Shown here: positions 41,314 through 49,682 of the stretch, piece by piece | Numbering within the stretch: the stretch's first letter is position 1 | How the letters are laid out: each line of letters starts with the position of its first letter | From: Cytobacillus oceanisediminis | GTDB taxonomy: Bacteria; Bacillota; Bacilli; Bacillales; Cytobacillaceae | Assembly (NCBI RefSeq): GCF_003182355.1 | Contig: NZ_QGTW01000001.1 | Coordinates: 62,001 to 126,000 of the forward strand | Direction: 5' to 3' | Length of the DNA stretch: 64,000 nt | The notes under the pieces: generated by a model | Told to the model about the DNA's origin: nothing | The model's input: the letters and a program-made list of their open reading frames with translations, nothing else | Database searches by the model: none | Position numbers and translations under genes: made by a program

Positions 41314-41388
41314 ATCCTTCCGTGGCACAGCTTCACAGCTGCGAGTTTTCTCTCGGACCAGGCCAGCAGCTGCTGCGGAACCCTAGAA
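41300..41388 (-). promoter_or_regulatory. Guanidine-I (ykkC class) riboswitch
   Basis: Read on the minus strand it has CTAGGGTTCCG, CTGGTCCGAGAG, ACGGAAGGATAAAAGCC and TGGGAGA in the order of the ykkC motif. It senses guanidinium and switches on ykkCD. Confidence 0.96.
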
Positions 41389-41445
41389 AACCTTTTTATT
41401 AAATTTGCTAGTATTATAACAAAAATCAAATGTCTTCTCAAGAAA

Positions 41446-42678
41446 CTATGCGGTTACTTCATTTGAATCTGATGCTCCTGACTCTTCTCCTTTTTCAATG
41501 ATGACAGCACATGCTGCATCTCCAGTAATGTTAACAGCAGTTCTGCACATATCTAGAAGGCGGTCGACTCCTAATACAAGAGCAATCGCTTCAACAGGAA
41601 GTCCAACAGATGTAAGGACCATGGAAAGCATGATTAACCCAACGCCAGGAACACCCGCAGTTCCAATACTTGCCAGCGTAGCTGTTAAAATGACTGTGAG
41701 CAATTGCCCTAACCCTAATTCTACGCCGTATACCTGGGCAATGAAAATGGTTGCGACTCCTTGCATGATTGCTGTTCCATCCATATTAATCGTTGCACCG
41801 AGAGGCTGAACAAAGCTGCTGACGGTTTTTGAAACGCCGAGGTTATTTTGAGCTGTTTTCATGGAAATGGGCAGCGTGGCTGAGCTGCTCGAAGTACTAA
41901 AAGCTACAACCATTGCCGGAGAGAATTCTTTTATGAAATGGATAGGATTCATTTTTCCAAGGAAGGATATCGCAGAACCATATGTGATAACTAAATGAAG
42001 CAATAGCACAAAAAGGACGGCAAACATATATTTGCCCATTGCCATAATCGCATCCATACCCTGTCCGCCAATGGCAACAGCAATCAAGCCAAAAGCGCCA
42101 TACGGGGCAAATTTCATAATAGCCTGGACAAGATACATTAATACCTCATTCGCTTGTTCAATAAGACGGAGTACACCTGATACTTTGTCCCCTAGTCTGG
42201 ATAGTCCGTACCCGATAAAAATGGAGAAAGCAATAATTTGAAGCATGGATTCCTGCACCATGGCACCAAACGGATTTGCAGGAATTATATTAACGAGCGT
42301 TTCAATAACAGGCGGAGTTTCCTTTCCCTCGAAATTTGCGCCATCAAGCTGGAAATCGCCCGCTCCCGGCTGGAACAACATCCCGGCTCCCAAAGCTAAA
42401 ATGATGGCAATTGCCGTTGTAATAAGAAAGAATAAGATCGTTTTTCCGCCAATCCGGCTAAGCTTTTTCGGATCGCTAATACCGGCAGTTCCCAAAATCA
42501 AGGATACAATGACAATTGGAACGACAAGCATTTTAATCAGGTTGACGAAAATTTTCCCTAATGGTACCAGTACATACGTGGAAGCAGCATCATACCACCC
42601 TGGCAGTGCCAAGTTCAAAATTAAGCCAACCACAATACCCATGCCCATCCCTATGAGAATCTTCTTGGTTAAAGACAT
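41446..42678 (-). CDS. Dicarboxylate/amino-acid:cation symporter (DAACS family)
   Basis: This 410-residue protein has eight membrane helices and two hairpins. SSSATLPISMKTAQNNLGV is the serine-rich hairpin, NMDGTAIMQGVATIFIAQ the Asn/Met-Asp-Gly substrate motif in helix 7, and GVDRLLDMCRTAVNITGDA lies in helix 8. Such carriers bring in glutamate, aspartate or C4-dicarboxylates with Na+ or H+. I start at ATG behind GGGAGG; the longest frame adds 19 residues. A cre site upstream suggests carbon-catabolite control by CcpA. Confidence 0.92.
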   Translation of the reverse strand: MSLTKKILIGMGMGIVVGLILNLALPGWYDAASTYVLVPLGKIFVNLIKMLVVPIVIVSLILGTAGISDPKKLSRIGGKTILFFLITTAIAIILALGAGMLFQPGAGDFQLDGANFEGKETPPVIETLVNIIPANPFGAMVQESMLQIIAFSIFIGYGLSRLGDKVSGVLRLIEQANEVLMYLVQAIMKFAPYGAFGLIAVAIGGQGMDAIMAMGKYMFAVLFVLLLHLVITYGSAISFLGKMNPIHFIKEFSPAMVVAFSTSSSSATLPISMKTAQNNLGVSKTVSSFVQPLGATINMDGTAIMQGVATIFIAQVYGVELGLGQLLTVILTATLASIGTAGVPGVGLIMLSMVLTSVGLPVEAIALVLGVDRLLDMCRTAVNITGDAACAVIIEKGEESGASDSNEVTA

Positions 42679-42700
42679 AATCAACCTCCCTTTAAAAAAG

Positions 42701-42718
42701 TGTAGGAAAGCGCTTACA
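42701..42718 (-). promoter_or_regulatory. cre site (CcpA operator)
   Basis: TGTAAGCGCTTTCCTACA on the minus strand matches the catabolite-responsive consensus around a perfect AAGCGCTT centre. It lies about 23 bases upstream of the symporter start codon. Confidence 0.75.
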
Positions 42719-42822
42719 TTAAAATAGTTATTCAATACTTGATTAGATTATGCAGTTTATTAAACTGGGAAGCTTGGAAAATAAAACCCGTGCAGCATTT
42801 TGTCTGCACGGGTTAATAATTA

Positions 42823-43461
42823 TTACGGGTTAATTGTGAAAAACATAAAAATCATCATTCCTAAAATAAGAGCCCCGTTTCCTGCATTCCCCAGTATTTG
42901 TTTCCAGAATATCTGTCCGTCTCTTTCTTCCTTATAAAATTCGATTATATTCTCTCTAATTTCTATGTAATGATAAATACGCCACCATTTTTTAAAGCTT
43001 AATCTATAAGTATGCATTTCCTTTTCTTCACCGCGCCAGCTAACTTTTAAGGCAGCATCTTCCTCAGTAAGCTTAAAAACATACTCTTTATCATTCAGCA
43101 TTTCTTCTTCTTCATAATGAATCGAAAAGAGGTCCAATTCACGGCGAATTCTTTTCACCAGTGTCTCCCTGGACGTCTCATGGATGATAAAAACCTGCCC
43201 TTTTATGGAAATTTGAATGAAAATGTATATGATAGCTGAAAGCACAATTATAAGGAAAAATATCGCAGGGTTTAATGAAAAAATTTTAAACCCTAAAAAA
43301 GGCTGGGCGAGCCCGGCCATAAAGAGAATAAGCGGAATCACCCATGATTCTGACATAATTCCCCTTTGGTGCTGAACTCTAAATCCATCGTACATAGCCC
43401 CTAAAAATATAAAAATACCGGAAATCATAAATAAATAATAGAATAGCAATTCATCTTCCAT
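42823..43461 (-). CDS. Membrane protein of unknown function (212 aa)
   Basis: The product begins MEDELLFYYLFMISGIFIFL and has four to five membrane helices: two pairs in the first half, then a soluble block with EEEEMLNDKEYVFKLTEED and WRIYHYIEIREN, and a last helix at the C-terminus. I start at ATG 7 bases after AAGGAG; the longest frame would overlap the upstream DUF3817 gene. The soluble block resembles a PH-like domain of the YcxB type, but I am not sure. A 43544 terminator separates it from the upstream gene. Confidence 0.65.
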   Translation of the reverse strand: MEDELLFYYLFMISGIFIFLGAMYDGFRVQHQRGIMSESWVIPLILFMAGLAQPFLGFKIFSLNPAIFFLIIVLSAIIYIFIQISIKGQVFIIHETSRETLVKRIRRELDLFSIHYEEEEMLNDKEYVFKLTEEDAALKVSWRGEEKEMHTYRLSFKKWWRIYHYIEIRENIIEFYKEERDGQIFWKQILGNAGNGALILGMMIFMFFTINP

Positions 43462-43542
43462 CCAAAAACTCCTTGCCAGTTTTCTTCCTTTTATCTTAAC
43501 ATATCCTTTGGAATAGTTTGTAAATAATTTGGAAATTGAAAA

Positions 43543-43565
43543 AGCCTGCATTTCGCAGGCCGCCT
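43543..43565 (-). terminator. Terminator of the DUF3817 gene
   Basis: GCCTGC and GCAGGC arms flank a 5-base loop, followed on the minus strand by TTTTTC. Confidence 0.8.
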
Positions 43566-43574
43566 CTAATTCTA

Positions 43575-43874
43575 TTAATCTGTTAATGATGATTTTTTCA
43601 AAAAGATGTCCAAAATAAAATTGCCAAATGGTATAAACGCCACAGCTACTGCACTGGCAGCCCATTTTAGTGACCATCTGATTTTGAAAGTCGTGTAGGC
43701 AATCACCAAAAGATAAGTGATGAACAGGAACCCGTGCAAAGAGCCGACAACTCTGACAGCCTCCGGAATACCTGCAGCATATTTAAGCGGCATGGCTATA
43801 AATAAGAGGAGCAGCAAAGATCCTCCTTCAAGAAAGCCCATGAATCTGAATTTTCCGATCGGTGTTTTTAGCAT
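43575..43874 (-). CDS. DUF3817-family membrane protein
   Basis: This 99-residue protein has three membrane helices. GKFRFMGFLEGGSLLLLLFI, VRVVGSLHGFLFITYLLV and FIPFGNFILD are hallmarks of DUF3817 (YdzA-like). Function is unknown. I start it at the ATG 7 bases after GAGGT; the longest frame adds seven residues without a ribosome site. Confidence 0.88.
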   Translation of the reverse strand: MLKTPIGKFRFMGFLEGGSLLLLLFIAMPLKYAAGIPEAVRVVGSLHGFLFITYLLVIAYTTFKIRWSLKWAASAVAVAFIPFGNFILDIFLKKSSLTD

Positions 43875-43960
43875 AAAAGCGACCTCAACCTTCATTTCTT
43901 TTTATCCCTACCCGTGTATTATAGCATTGTATTTAAAGCGGATACCAGAGCAGAATTATT

Positions 43961-44239
43961 TTAAGAAATATCATTAGTCAGGATGTACTCTTCGTGCCAG
44001 GTACAAGCTTCAAAACTTGCTGGCGTATATTTATGCTCCAAACTTTTAGCCGCTATATATTGTATTGACGGGGGGTATGGACTTCTTCTAATATGGTCTT
44101 TAATGCAATCCATTGCTTGTTTGAAGTCCATGTCCGGGCATAGCCCAAAATAATAGTGGACGATTTCATTTTTAATCCTAAAGCCTGGATATACCCTTTC
44201 TATAAGAACAAAAAGCTTCAGCATTTCTGTTTTGTTCAT
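43961..44239 (-). CDS. G39P-like helicase loader/inhibitor domain protein
   Basis: This 92-residue protein starts MNKTEMLKLFVLIERVYPGF and contains CPDMDFKQAMDCIKDHIRRS, then YPPSIQYIA. The order of an N-terminal helix with VYPGF, a D-F-x-x-A helix and an R-S-P-x-P-P-S turn matches the N-terminal domain of the phage SPP1 helicase loader-inhibitor G39P and related phage proteins. No phage genes are beside it. It may modulate the replicative helicase DnaC or be a domesticated phage gene; both are inferences. Confidence 0.62.
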   Translation of the reverse strand: MNKTEMLKLFVLIERVYPGFRIKNEIVHYYFGLCPDMDFKQAMDCIKDHIRRSPYPPSIQYIAAKSLEHKYTPASFEACTWHEEYILTNDIS

Positions 44240-44293
44240 CTTACCATCCCTTTTTGAAATAGTAATAAAAGTATTGCCGTATTTTCAAAAATA

Positions 44294-44322
44294 AAAACCC
44301 CTGCTTTTATGCGGGGGTTTTG
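44294..44322 (-). terminator. Terminator of exoA
   Basis: AAAACCCCTGC and GCGGGGGTTTT arms around TTTTAT are followed by T-rich sequence on the minus strand. Confidence 0.85.
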
Positions 44323-44326
44323 CATC

Positions 44327-45082
44327 TTAAATATCTAGTTCAAGCGCAATCGGACAATGGTCGCTGCCCATTATATCACAGTGGATTTGAGCATCATTAA
44401 TTTTCTCTTGGAGTCTCTCGGAAACAATAAAATAATCGATCCGCCATCCGATATTCCGTTCGCGCACCTTCGCCATGTATGACCACCAGGTATAAGCGCC
44501 CTCTGCCTCCGGATACTTGTAACGGAATGAATCAACAAAACCTGAATGAAGCAAACCTGTCATTTTCCCTCGTTCTTCATCTGTAAAACCTGAATTGCCT
44601 CGATTAGACTTTGCATTTTTTAAATCTATATCCTGATGGGCAACATTTAAATCTCCACAGAGAATGACAGGTCTGACCTGATCAAGCTCAAGAAGATATT
44701 CACGGATCCGTTCTTCCCACTCAAGACGGTAAGAAAGCCGGGCCAAATCCCGCTGAGAGTTAGGTGTATACACATTCACAAGATAAAACTCTTCATACTC
44801 AAGAGTTAGAATTCTGCCTTCCGGCTCTGCTTCACTATCGCCTAAGCCATACCGGACCGAAAGCGGTTCTTTTTTTGTAAAGACGGCTGTACCCGAATAT
44901 CCCTTCTTAATCGCATAATTCCAATACTGATGGTAACCTTCGAGAATGAGGTCAATCTGACCCTCCTGCAATTTGGATTCCTGGATACAAAAAATATCTG
45001 CATCCACATCATTAAAGTAATCTATAAAGCCTTTTTTCACGCAGGCTCTAATTCCATTTACATTCCAGGAAACAAGTTTCAT
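44327..45082 (-). CDS. exoA: Exodeoxyribonuclease III / AP endonuclease
   Basis: This 251-residue enzyme belongs to the exonuclease III family that cuts DNA 5' of abasic sites in base-excision repair. MKLVSWNVNGIRACVKKGF, IFCIQESKLQ, YTPNSQRDLARLSYR, LCGDLNVAHQDIDL and MGSDHCPIALEL hold the metal-binding and catalytic Glu, Asp, Asn and His residues. The length is normal. It is a stand-alone gene with its own terminator. Confidence 0.96.
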   Translation of the reverse strand: MKLVSWNVNGIRACVKKGFIDYFNDVDADIFCIQESKLQEGQIDLILEGYHQYWNYAIKKGYSGTAVFTKKEPLSVRYGLGDSEAEPEGRILTLEYEEFYLVNVYTPNSQRDLARLSYRLEWEERIREYLLELDQVRPVILCGDLNVAHQDIDLKNAKSNRGNSGFTDEERGKMTGLLHSGFVDSFRYKYPEAEGAYTWWSYMAKVRERNIGWRIDYFIVSERLQEKINDAQIHCDIMGSDHCPIALELDI

Positions 45083-45210
45083 TATATTAAATCTCCTTAC
45101 GTTGAAAATCTACCAGACTATCAGATTACCATGGATAAAGCTCCACTGCACACATAAAGCATCGTTGCCCGCACCATGGCCGGCAAAACCGGTACCATTA
45201 AAAACATAAA

Positions 45211-45244
45211 AAATAGGCACTTCTATGAAGCAGTACCTATTTCT
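45211..45244 (-). terminator. Terminator after the gene at 45237
   Basis: AAATAGG and CCTATTT arms, with partial inner ACT/AGT pairing, are followed on the minus strand by TTTTTT. It overlaps the gene's stop codon. Confidence 0.7.
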
Positions 45245-45551
45245 TAAAAATCATGGTTCCGGCATTCACCTGCACCAATTTGATGTTTTCCCCCGGATGA
45301 ATTCCTTCGTACAAAGAGGCCGTCAGCTTAACGGATTGTCCATTTTCCATACGAATCCAGTATTCCTGGTGCACATCATAATTGCTCAAGTAATTATCGA
45401 TTGAAGCTTGGAGATATTTTTCTTCCACTTTCCCTTCAATTTCTGTAATTTTTGTTTCCGCAGCAACCAGACCGGTGAAAAAGCCATAATACACAATAAG
45501 CAATAAAATTGATCCTTGGATATAGAGACCGACTAGCATCCATTTTGTCAA
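45237..45551 (-). CDS. Membrane-anchored small protein of unknown function
   Basis: The 104-residue product has one N-terminal helix (MLVGLYIQGSILLLIVYYGFF) and an outer domain with IEGKVEEKYLQASIDNY and GIHPGENIKLVQVN. It starts with TTG 8 bases after GAGGG. The outer part may be a small beta-barrel, but the family is not recognised. Confidence 0.65.
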   Translation of the reverse strand: MTKWMLVGLYIQGSILLLIVYYGFFTGLVAAETKITEIEGKVEEKYLQASIDNYLSNYDVHQEYWIRMENGQSVKLTASLYEGIHPGENIKLVQVNAGTMIFKK

Positions 45552-45686
45552 AATCCATCCCTCTATTTCTATTGTTTGTTAAAAAGCTACCCTCAATAGA
45601 ATGGGTTAAACGGGATGGCGTCAAACGTTTTAAATCGAAAATTATGGAAGATTTTGAGCTCTTGAGTAAATTTGCAAAAATTAGAA

Positions 45687-45710
45687 AATGCCCAACTCAA
45701 TGGGCATTTT
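45687..45710 (-). terminator. Terminator of the thiamine operon
   Basis: AATGCCCA and TGGGCATT arms pair over the thiE stop region, followed on the minus strand by TTTTC. Confidence 0.75.
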
Positions 45711-46374
45711 TTTGCTTATTTCCTTCAATATGAACCGATTTATAAAGCATTCGTGCAGATGCTTCCGGTGAATCGGCTTGGCTAATTGCAGTGATGACCG
45801 AAACACCGTCTGCCCCCGCACCGATAATTGGAGCTGCATTTTCTGCTGTAATGCCGCCTATTCCAACAAGCGGAATATTAATATTCGCGTTTTTCAATTC
45901 TCTAATAAAACTCAGACCCTGAACGGCTTTCGCGTCTTTCTTTGTGGAGGTCGGATAGATCGGGCCGACTCCAAGATAGTCTGCTCCATCAGCGATTGCT
46001 TTCTTTGCTTCACCCAAATTATGGGCAGACACACCAAGAATTTTATTGCCTATTTTTTTTCGAACCACACTAGCCGGTTCGTCTTCCTGGCCGATATGGA
46101 CGCCATCTGCATTTATTTCAAGTGCAAGCTCAATATCATCGTTTACAATAAAAGGAATATGGTTTTCCCGGCAGATCGATTGCAGTCTTTTTGCCAGTTG
46201 AAGCTTGTCTTCGCCTTGAAAACACCCTTTTCCTTTTTCGCGGAATTGGAAGAGACTAATACCGCCCTTAATTGCAGATCGCAGAACCTCTTCCGGAGTA
46301 TCCGAGCAGTTTGCACTGCCCATAATAAAATAGAGTCTTAGTAATTCTTTCATTTCTGCCGGTTTAACTGCCAT
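45697..46374 (-). CDS. thiE: Thiamine-phosphate synthase
   Basis: This TIM-barrel enzyme of about 225 residues joins hydroxymethylpyrimidine diphosphate and thiazole phosphate to make thiamine phosphate. LRLYFIMGSANC, LFQFREKGKG, FIVNDDIELALEINADGVHI, GQEDEPA, GVSAHN, YLGVGPIYPTSTKKDA and GIGGITAENA are the family blocks in order. I start at the ATG that overlaps the thiD end by 11 bases; a TTG two codons upstream and an ATG seven codons later are alternatives. It is last in SDR-thiM-thiD-thiE. Confidence 0.95.
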   Translation of the reverse strand: MAVKPAEMKELLRLYFIMGSANCSDTPEEVLRSAIKGGISLFQFREKGKGCFQGEDKLQLAKRLQSICRENHIPFIVNDDIELALEINADGVHIGQEDEPASVVRKKIGNKILGVSAHNLGEAKKAIADGADYLGVGPIYPTSTKKDAKAVQGLSFIRELKNANINIPLVGIGGITAENAAPIIGAGADGVSVITAISQADSPEASARMLYKSVHIEGNKQKNAH

Positions 46375-47188
46375 GAACAAGAGTCTCCTTTTTCCGCCGG
46401 TTATAGGCCCAATGATTCGTAGGTCCATGCCCGCTGCCCAGCTGAAGGTCATCTTCAATAGCAGCCTGGATAAACTTCTTGGCGCACTCCACAGCATTTA
46501 AAACAGTCAATCCTTCCGCAAGTCCTGCAGTTATTGCTGCCGAAAAAGTGCAGCCGGTTCCATGTGTATTAACTGTTTGTATTCTCTTACTCCTAAACTC
46601 AAAAAAGTGCTGTCCATCAAATAAAAGGTCGGTTGCATCGTTTTCGGCGTCGTCATGGCCCCCTTTTATCAGAACATTTCTAGCGCCGATAACATGCAGC
46701 TTCCTTGCTGCATCTTTTTTATCCTGATCTGTTTTAATCGTAAGCCCTGTTAGCACCTCTGCCTCCGGGATATTTGGCGTGATGACCTTCGAAAGAGGGA
46801 TCAGGTATTCCTTCATGGCAGATATGGCCTCTTTCTGGAGCAGGCTTGCTCCGCCTTTTGCGATCATCACTGGATCAATCACAACATTTCTCCATTTATA
46901 CCGGGCAATCTCACGGGATACTCCCTCTATGATTTCTGCGTTAAAAAGCATTCCCGTTTTGACTGCGTCTGGTTCAAGATCTTCTCCGATAGAAGTGATT
47001 TGGGCAACGACCGCTTCTGCTGACATCGGATAAACGCCTTGAACGCCTTTCGTATTTTGTGCAGTAACTGCTGTTAATGCTGACATGCCAAAAACCCCAA
47101 GTTCCTGGAAGGTTTTTAAGTCAGCCTGAATTCCGGCACCGCCTCCGCTATCTGATCCGGCAATTGTCAATGCTTTGTTCACCTTCAT
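46364..47188 (-). CDS. thiD: Hydroxymethylpyrimidine (phosphate) kinase
   Basis: This 274-residue ribokinase-fold enzyme phosphorylates hydroxymethylpyrimidine twice for thiamine synthesis. ALTIAGSDSGGGAGIQADLKTF, MSALTAVTAQNT, VIDPVMIAKGG, TPNIPEAEVLTG and TVNTHGTGCTFSAAI include the substrate-binding and catalytic residues. The start is the ATG 8 bases after GGGAGG; the longest frame adds 17 residues that overlap the thiM end. It lies 13 bases after thiM and overlaps thiE. Confidence 0.96.
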   Translation of the reverse strand: MKVNKALTIAGSDSGGGAGIQADLKTFQELGVFGMSALTAVTAQNTKGVQGVYPMSAEAVVAQITSIGEDLEPDAVKTGMLFNAEIIEGVSREIARYKWRNVVIDPVMIAKGGASLLQKEAISAMKEYLIPLSKVITPNIPEAEVLTGLTIKTDQDKKDAARKLHVIGARNVLIKGGHDDAENDATDLLFDGQHFFEFRSKRIQTVNTHGTGCTFSAAITAGLAEGLTVLNAVECAKKFIQAAIEDDLQLGSGHGPTNHWAYNRRKKETLVHGS

Positions 47189-47201
47189 TTTAACCGCCTC
47201 C

Positions 47202-48014
47202 CTACTTGCTGATTTTTTCAAAAGAACCGCGAGCTTCAATATCTGAAGCTGTAATGTTATATAAACTATTCAAAAATTCAATTTGGAAAGTACCCGGACC
47301 TTTATCATTCGTAGCTTCTGCTGCCATCTCTGCTGCAGCACCGTATACAACCAATGCAGCAACGGACGCTTTAACTGGATCCTTTTCGACAGCAGAAAAT
47401 GCACCAATTACTGAGGTCAACAGGCACCCCGCACCAGTTACCTTCGTTAGATAGGGATCGCCGTTGTTTATGGTGTATGTTAAAGTTCCATCTGAAACGA
47501 CATCCTGTTTCCCAGTTATGACGGCAATGGTTTCTAGCTCTTTTGCTACCATTCCTGCAAGTTCACTGGCGTTTCCACGGGCTTCCCCAGCATCTACCCC
47601 TTTAATTTCCCACTGCTGGCCGGCGGTATTGGCTATTTCTGCAGCATTCCCTCTTATTATGGAAATATTTAATTCTCCCAATAATTTTTTTGCGGTTTCT
47701 GTCCGGTAAGGAGTTGCCCCAACACCTACTGGATCAAAGATAACAGGCACCCCATGCTCGTTCGCTGACTTTCCGGAGATCAGCATGCTTTTTACCTCTT
47801 TTTCGGTAAGAGTTCCCATGTTCAAAACCAATGCTCCGGCTATTTTCGCCATATCCGCTACCTCTTCATGCGCATAAGCCATGACGGGTGAAGCACCAAT
47901 TGCCAAGAGTCCATTGGCAGTAAAATTGGTCACCACAACATTTGTAATATTATGAACCAGCGGATTAACTGATCTTACTTTTTCTAAAAGACTGCTAATT
48001 TCGTAAATATTCAT
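47202..48014 (-). CDS. thiM: Hydroxyethylthiazole kinase
   Basis: This 270-residue enzyme phosphorylates hydroxyethylthiazole in thiamine salvage. [42 protein letters not shown]-type [20 protein letters not shown] and [16 protein letters not shown] are the expected blocks, with the catalytic Cys in GAGCLL. AAGGGGG lies before the ATG. It follows the SDR gene by 18 bases and precedes thiD by 13, so all belong to one TPP-controlled operon. Confidence 0.96.
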   Translation of the reverse strand: MNIYEISSLLEKVRSVNPLVHNITNVVVTNFTANGLLAIGASPVMAYAHEEVADMAKIAGALVLNMGTLTEKEVKSMLISGKSANEHGVPVIFDPVGVGATPYRTETAKKLLGELNISIIRGNAAEIANTAGQQWEIKGVDAGEARGNASELAGMVAKELETIAVITGKQDVVSDGTLTYTINNGDPYLTKVTGAGCLLTSVIGAFSAVEKDPVKASVAALVVYGAAAEMAAEATNDKGPGTFQIEFLNSLYNITASDIEARGSFEKISK

Positions 48015-48032
48015 TATTATTCCCCCTTACAT

Positions 48033-48794
48033 TTAGTTCATGACAAGTCCACCGTCAACCACAAGGTTCTGGCCAGTAACCGCCCTTGCCCATGGCGATG
48101 CGAAAAATACAATTGCATCCGCTGCCTCTGCCGGGTCAGTGACCTTTTTCAAAGGCGTCGAGTTTTCGATCATTTTGAAGACTTCTTTTGAAGTTGCTGC
48201 GCTGGCATCTGTGGTTTGTAATAATCCGCCGGATACCATATTTACCGTAATGCCGTATTGCCCAAGTTCGTTCGCCATATTTCGGGTAAACCCTAAGAGA
48301 GCTGCTTTGCTGGTTGTGTAGTCATGATACGGTACGACCGGGTTTTGAAATAGGTTTGTGCCAATTGAAATGACTCTTCCAAAGCCATTTAATTTCATAT
48401 CAGCCAAGCCTGCCTGAACTGTATTCAATGCTCCGCGAACAGCACCCTCCAGCTGTATTTGGAAATCTTCCCATCCAATCGTTTCTGCATCTTTTGTGGA
48501 AACCGGGTCAAATCGAAAGTTTACAAGTGCGTTATTGACAATGGTTGTAATTGGGGCTCCGAAGTGTTTGTTCACTTTTTCAAACATTTCCCGAACCTGA
48601 TTCTTGTCCCGTACGTCTGCTTGGATGGCAATAGCCCGTTCACCAATTTCTCTTTGCAGCTCATAGGCTTTCTCTTCGCTATGAAAATAGTTAATAACCA
48701 CCCTCGCTCCTTCTCTTGCAAAAGCTTTTGCCGTTTCCCTGCCCAAGCCTCTGCTTCCTCCTGTGATGAGCACAATTTGATCTTGAAGTTTCAT
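48033..48794 (-). CDS. SDR-family oxidoreductase in thiamine operon
   Basis: This 253-residue protein is an SDR with TGGSRGLGRETAKAFAREG (cofactor), IVNNALV (NNA variant) and a catalytic region VISIGTNLFQNPVVPYHDYTTSK, where Tyr and Lys are present. It resembles 3-oxoacyl-ACP reductases. It is the first gene behind a TPP riboswitch and lies 18 bases from thiM. Position suggests that it reduces or oxidises a thiamine breakdown product or thiazole/pyrimidine precursor; this is inferred from context alone. I start at the ATG behind GGGGGA; the longest frame adds ten residues. Confidence 0.88.
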   Translation of the reverse strand: MKLQDQIVLITGGSRGLGRETAKAFAREGARVVINYFHSEEKAYELQREIGERAIAIQADVRDKNQVREMFEKVNKHFGAPITTIVNNALVNFRFDPVSTKDAETIGWEDFQIQLEGAVRGALNTVQAGLADMKLNGFGRVISIGTNLFQNPVVPYHDYTTSKAALLGFTRNMANELGQYGITVNMVSGGLLQTTDASAATSKEVFKMIENSTPLKKVTDPAEAADAIVFFASPWARAVTGQNLVVDGGLVMN

Positions 48795-48849
48795 CTGAAT
48801 CCCCCTATACAATGAAGTGTTCAACCTCGTTATCTGCTTTTTTTGGACA

Positions 48850-48882
48850 AAATAAAAACCAGATCCTTTAATGGACCCGGTT
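48850..48882 (-). terminator. Regulated terminator of the thiamine operon leader
   Basis: On the minus strand AACCGGGTCC pairs with GGATCTGGTT (two G-U pairs) and is followed by TTTTATTTT. It lies between the TPP aptamer and the SDR gene. Confidence 0.85.
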
Positions 48883-48921
48883 GAATAATATAAGAGTAAG
48901 AACGATTGTTCCCGCTATCAC

Positions 48922-49012
48922 TACTTTCCTACGCTGGCATAATCCAGATCAGGTCCGAAGGGTAAAAAACAGATCGGTTTCTTTCTCAGCCCGCGTATCG
49001 GGCACCCCTAGC
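48922..49012 (-). promoter_or_regulatory. TPP riboswitch (THI element), SDR-thiMDE operon
   Basis: On the minus strand it shows AGGGGTGCCC, GGGCTGAGA, ACCCTTCGGACCTGATCTGG and ATTATGCCAGCGTAGGAA, the conserved TPP aptamer blocks in order. A terminator follows, so TPP should stop transcription. Confidence 0.96.
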
Positions 49013-49127
49013 AGTAAAACTATTAAGTTGGCTGTTTTTATCTTAGCTCTAAAAATGAATTCTGTAAAGTATTGCAATCCAAACGCTGCCTATATATAGT
49101 AATATTAATCAAATTGGAGGTATCTAT

Positions 49128-49580
49128 ATGGCAGAACATCAATTTTACTTAAAAGCACAATGGCCAGGATTGCGTAATGATGTTGGATGCATAGAAGCCG
49201 GCCAGCTAAAAACGAAGGTATCGATTCCGCCTGAGATGGATGGTCCGGGAATCGGCACAAATCCGGATGAAATGCTTTTAGGGGCTGCTGCGACCTGTTA
49301 TATTATTACACTTGCAGCTATGATGGAACGAAGCAAACTCGAAAAAGTAGACCTGACCATGGAATCAATCGGAATGGTTGATGTAACCAATGGAATTATT
49401 ACATACAAAAAAATTATCCATCGTCCCCTGGTCATACTAAAATCAGACGCGTCTGATAAAGACCACTCCCTTGCAAATAAACTGGCCCATAAAGCTGAAG
49501 CGTCGTGCATGATTTCAAGAGCAATTAAAGGAAATGTTAAGGTTGAATTGCAAGCCAAAATTATGAGGAAACCCGCTTAA
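49128..49580 (+). CDS. OsmC/Ohr-family peroxide-handling protein
   Basis: This 150-residue protein has the two family cysteines at 57 (GAAATCYIITLAAM) and 127 (AEASCMISRAI), which reduce organic peroxides with thiol electrons. GPGIGTNPDEMLLGA is the typical loop. It resembles the OsmC-like subgroup rather than OhrA/OhrB. GGAGG lies 8 bases before the ATG. No OhrR regulator is beside it. Confidence 0.88.
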   Translation: MAEHQFYLKAQWPGLRNDVGCIEAGQLKTKVSIPPEMDGPGIGTNPDEMLLGAAATCYIITLAAMMERSKLEKVDLTMESIGMVDVTNGIITYKKIIHRPLVILKSDASDKDHSLANKLAHKAEASCMISRAIKGNVKVELQAKIMRKPA

Positions 49581-49602
49581 ATTTATTTAAGCGGGTTTCC
49601 TC
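49565..49602. terminator. Bidirectional terminator over the osmC-like stop
   Basis: GAGGAAACCCGCTTAAA and TTTAAGCGGGTTTCCTC form a perfect 17-bp stem with a tiny loop. It includes the stop codon of the OsmC-like gene. Confidence 0.8.
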
Positions 49603-49682
49603 ATAATGTCTTTTTCGCTGTTGGCTTCAGGAATTGCGCAACAGGCATGTATCCGAATTTCGGCATGATGCCGGCTCAAAAC

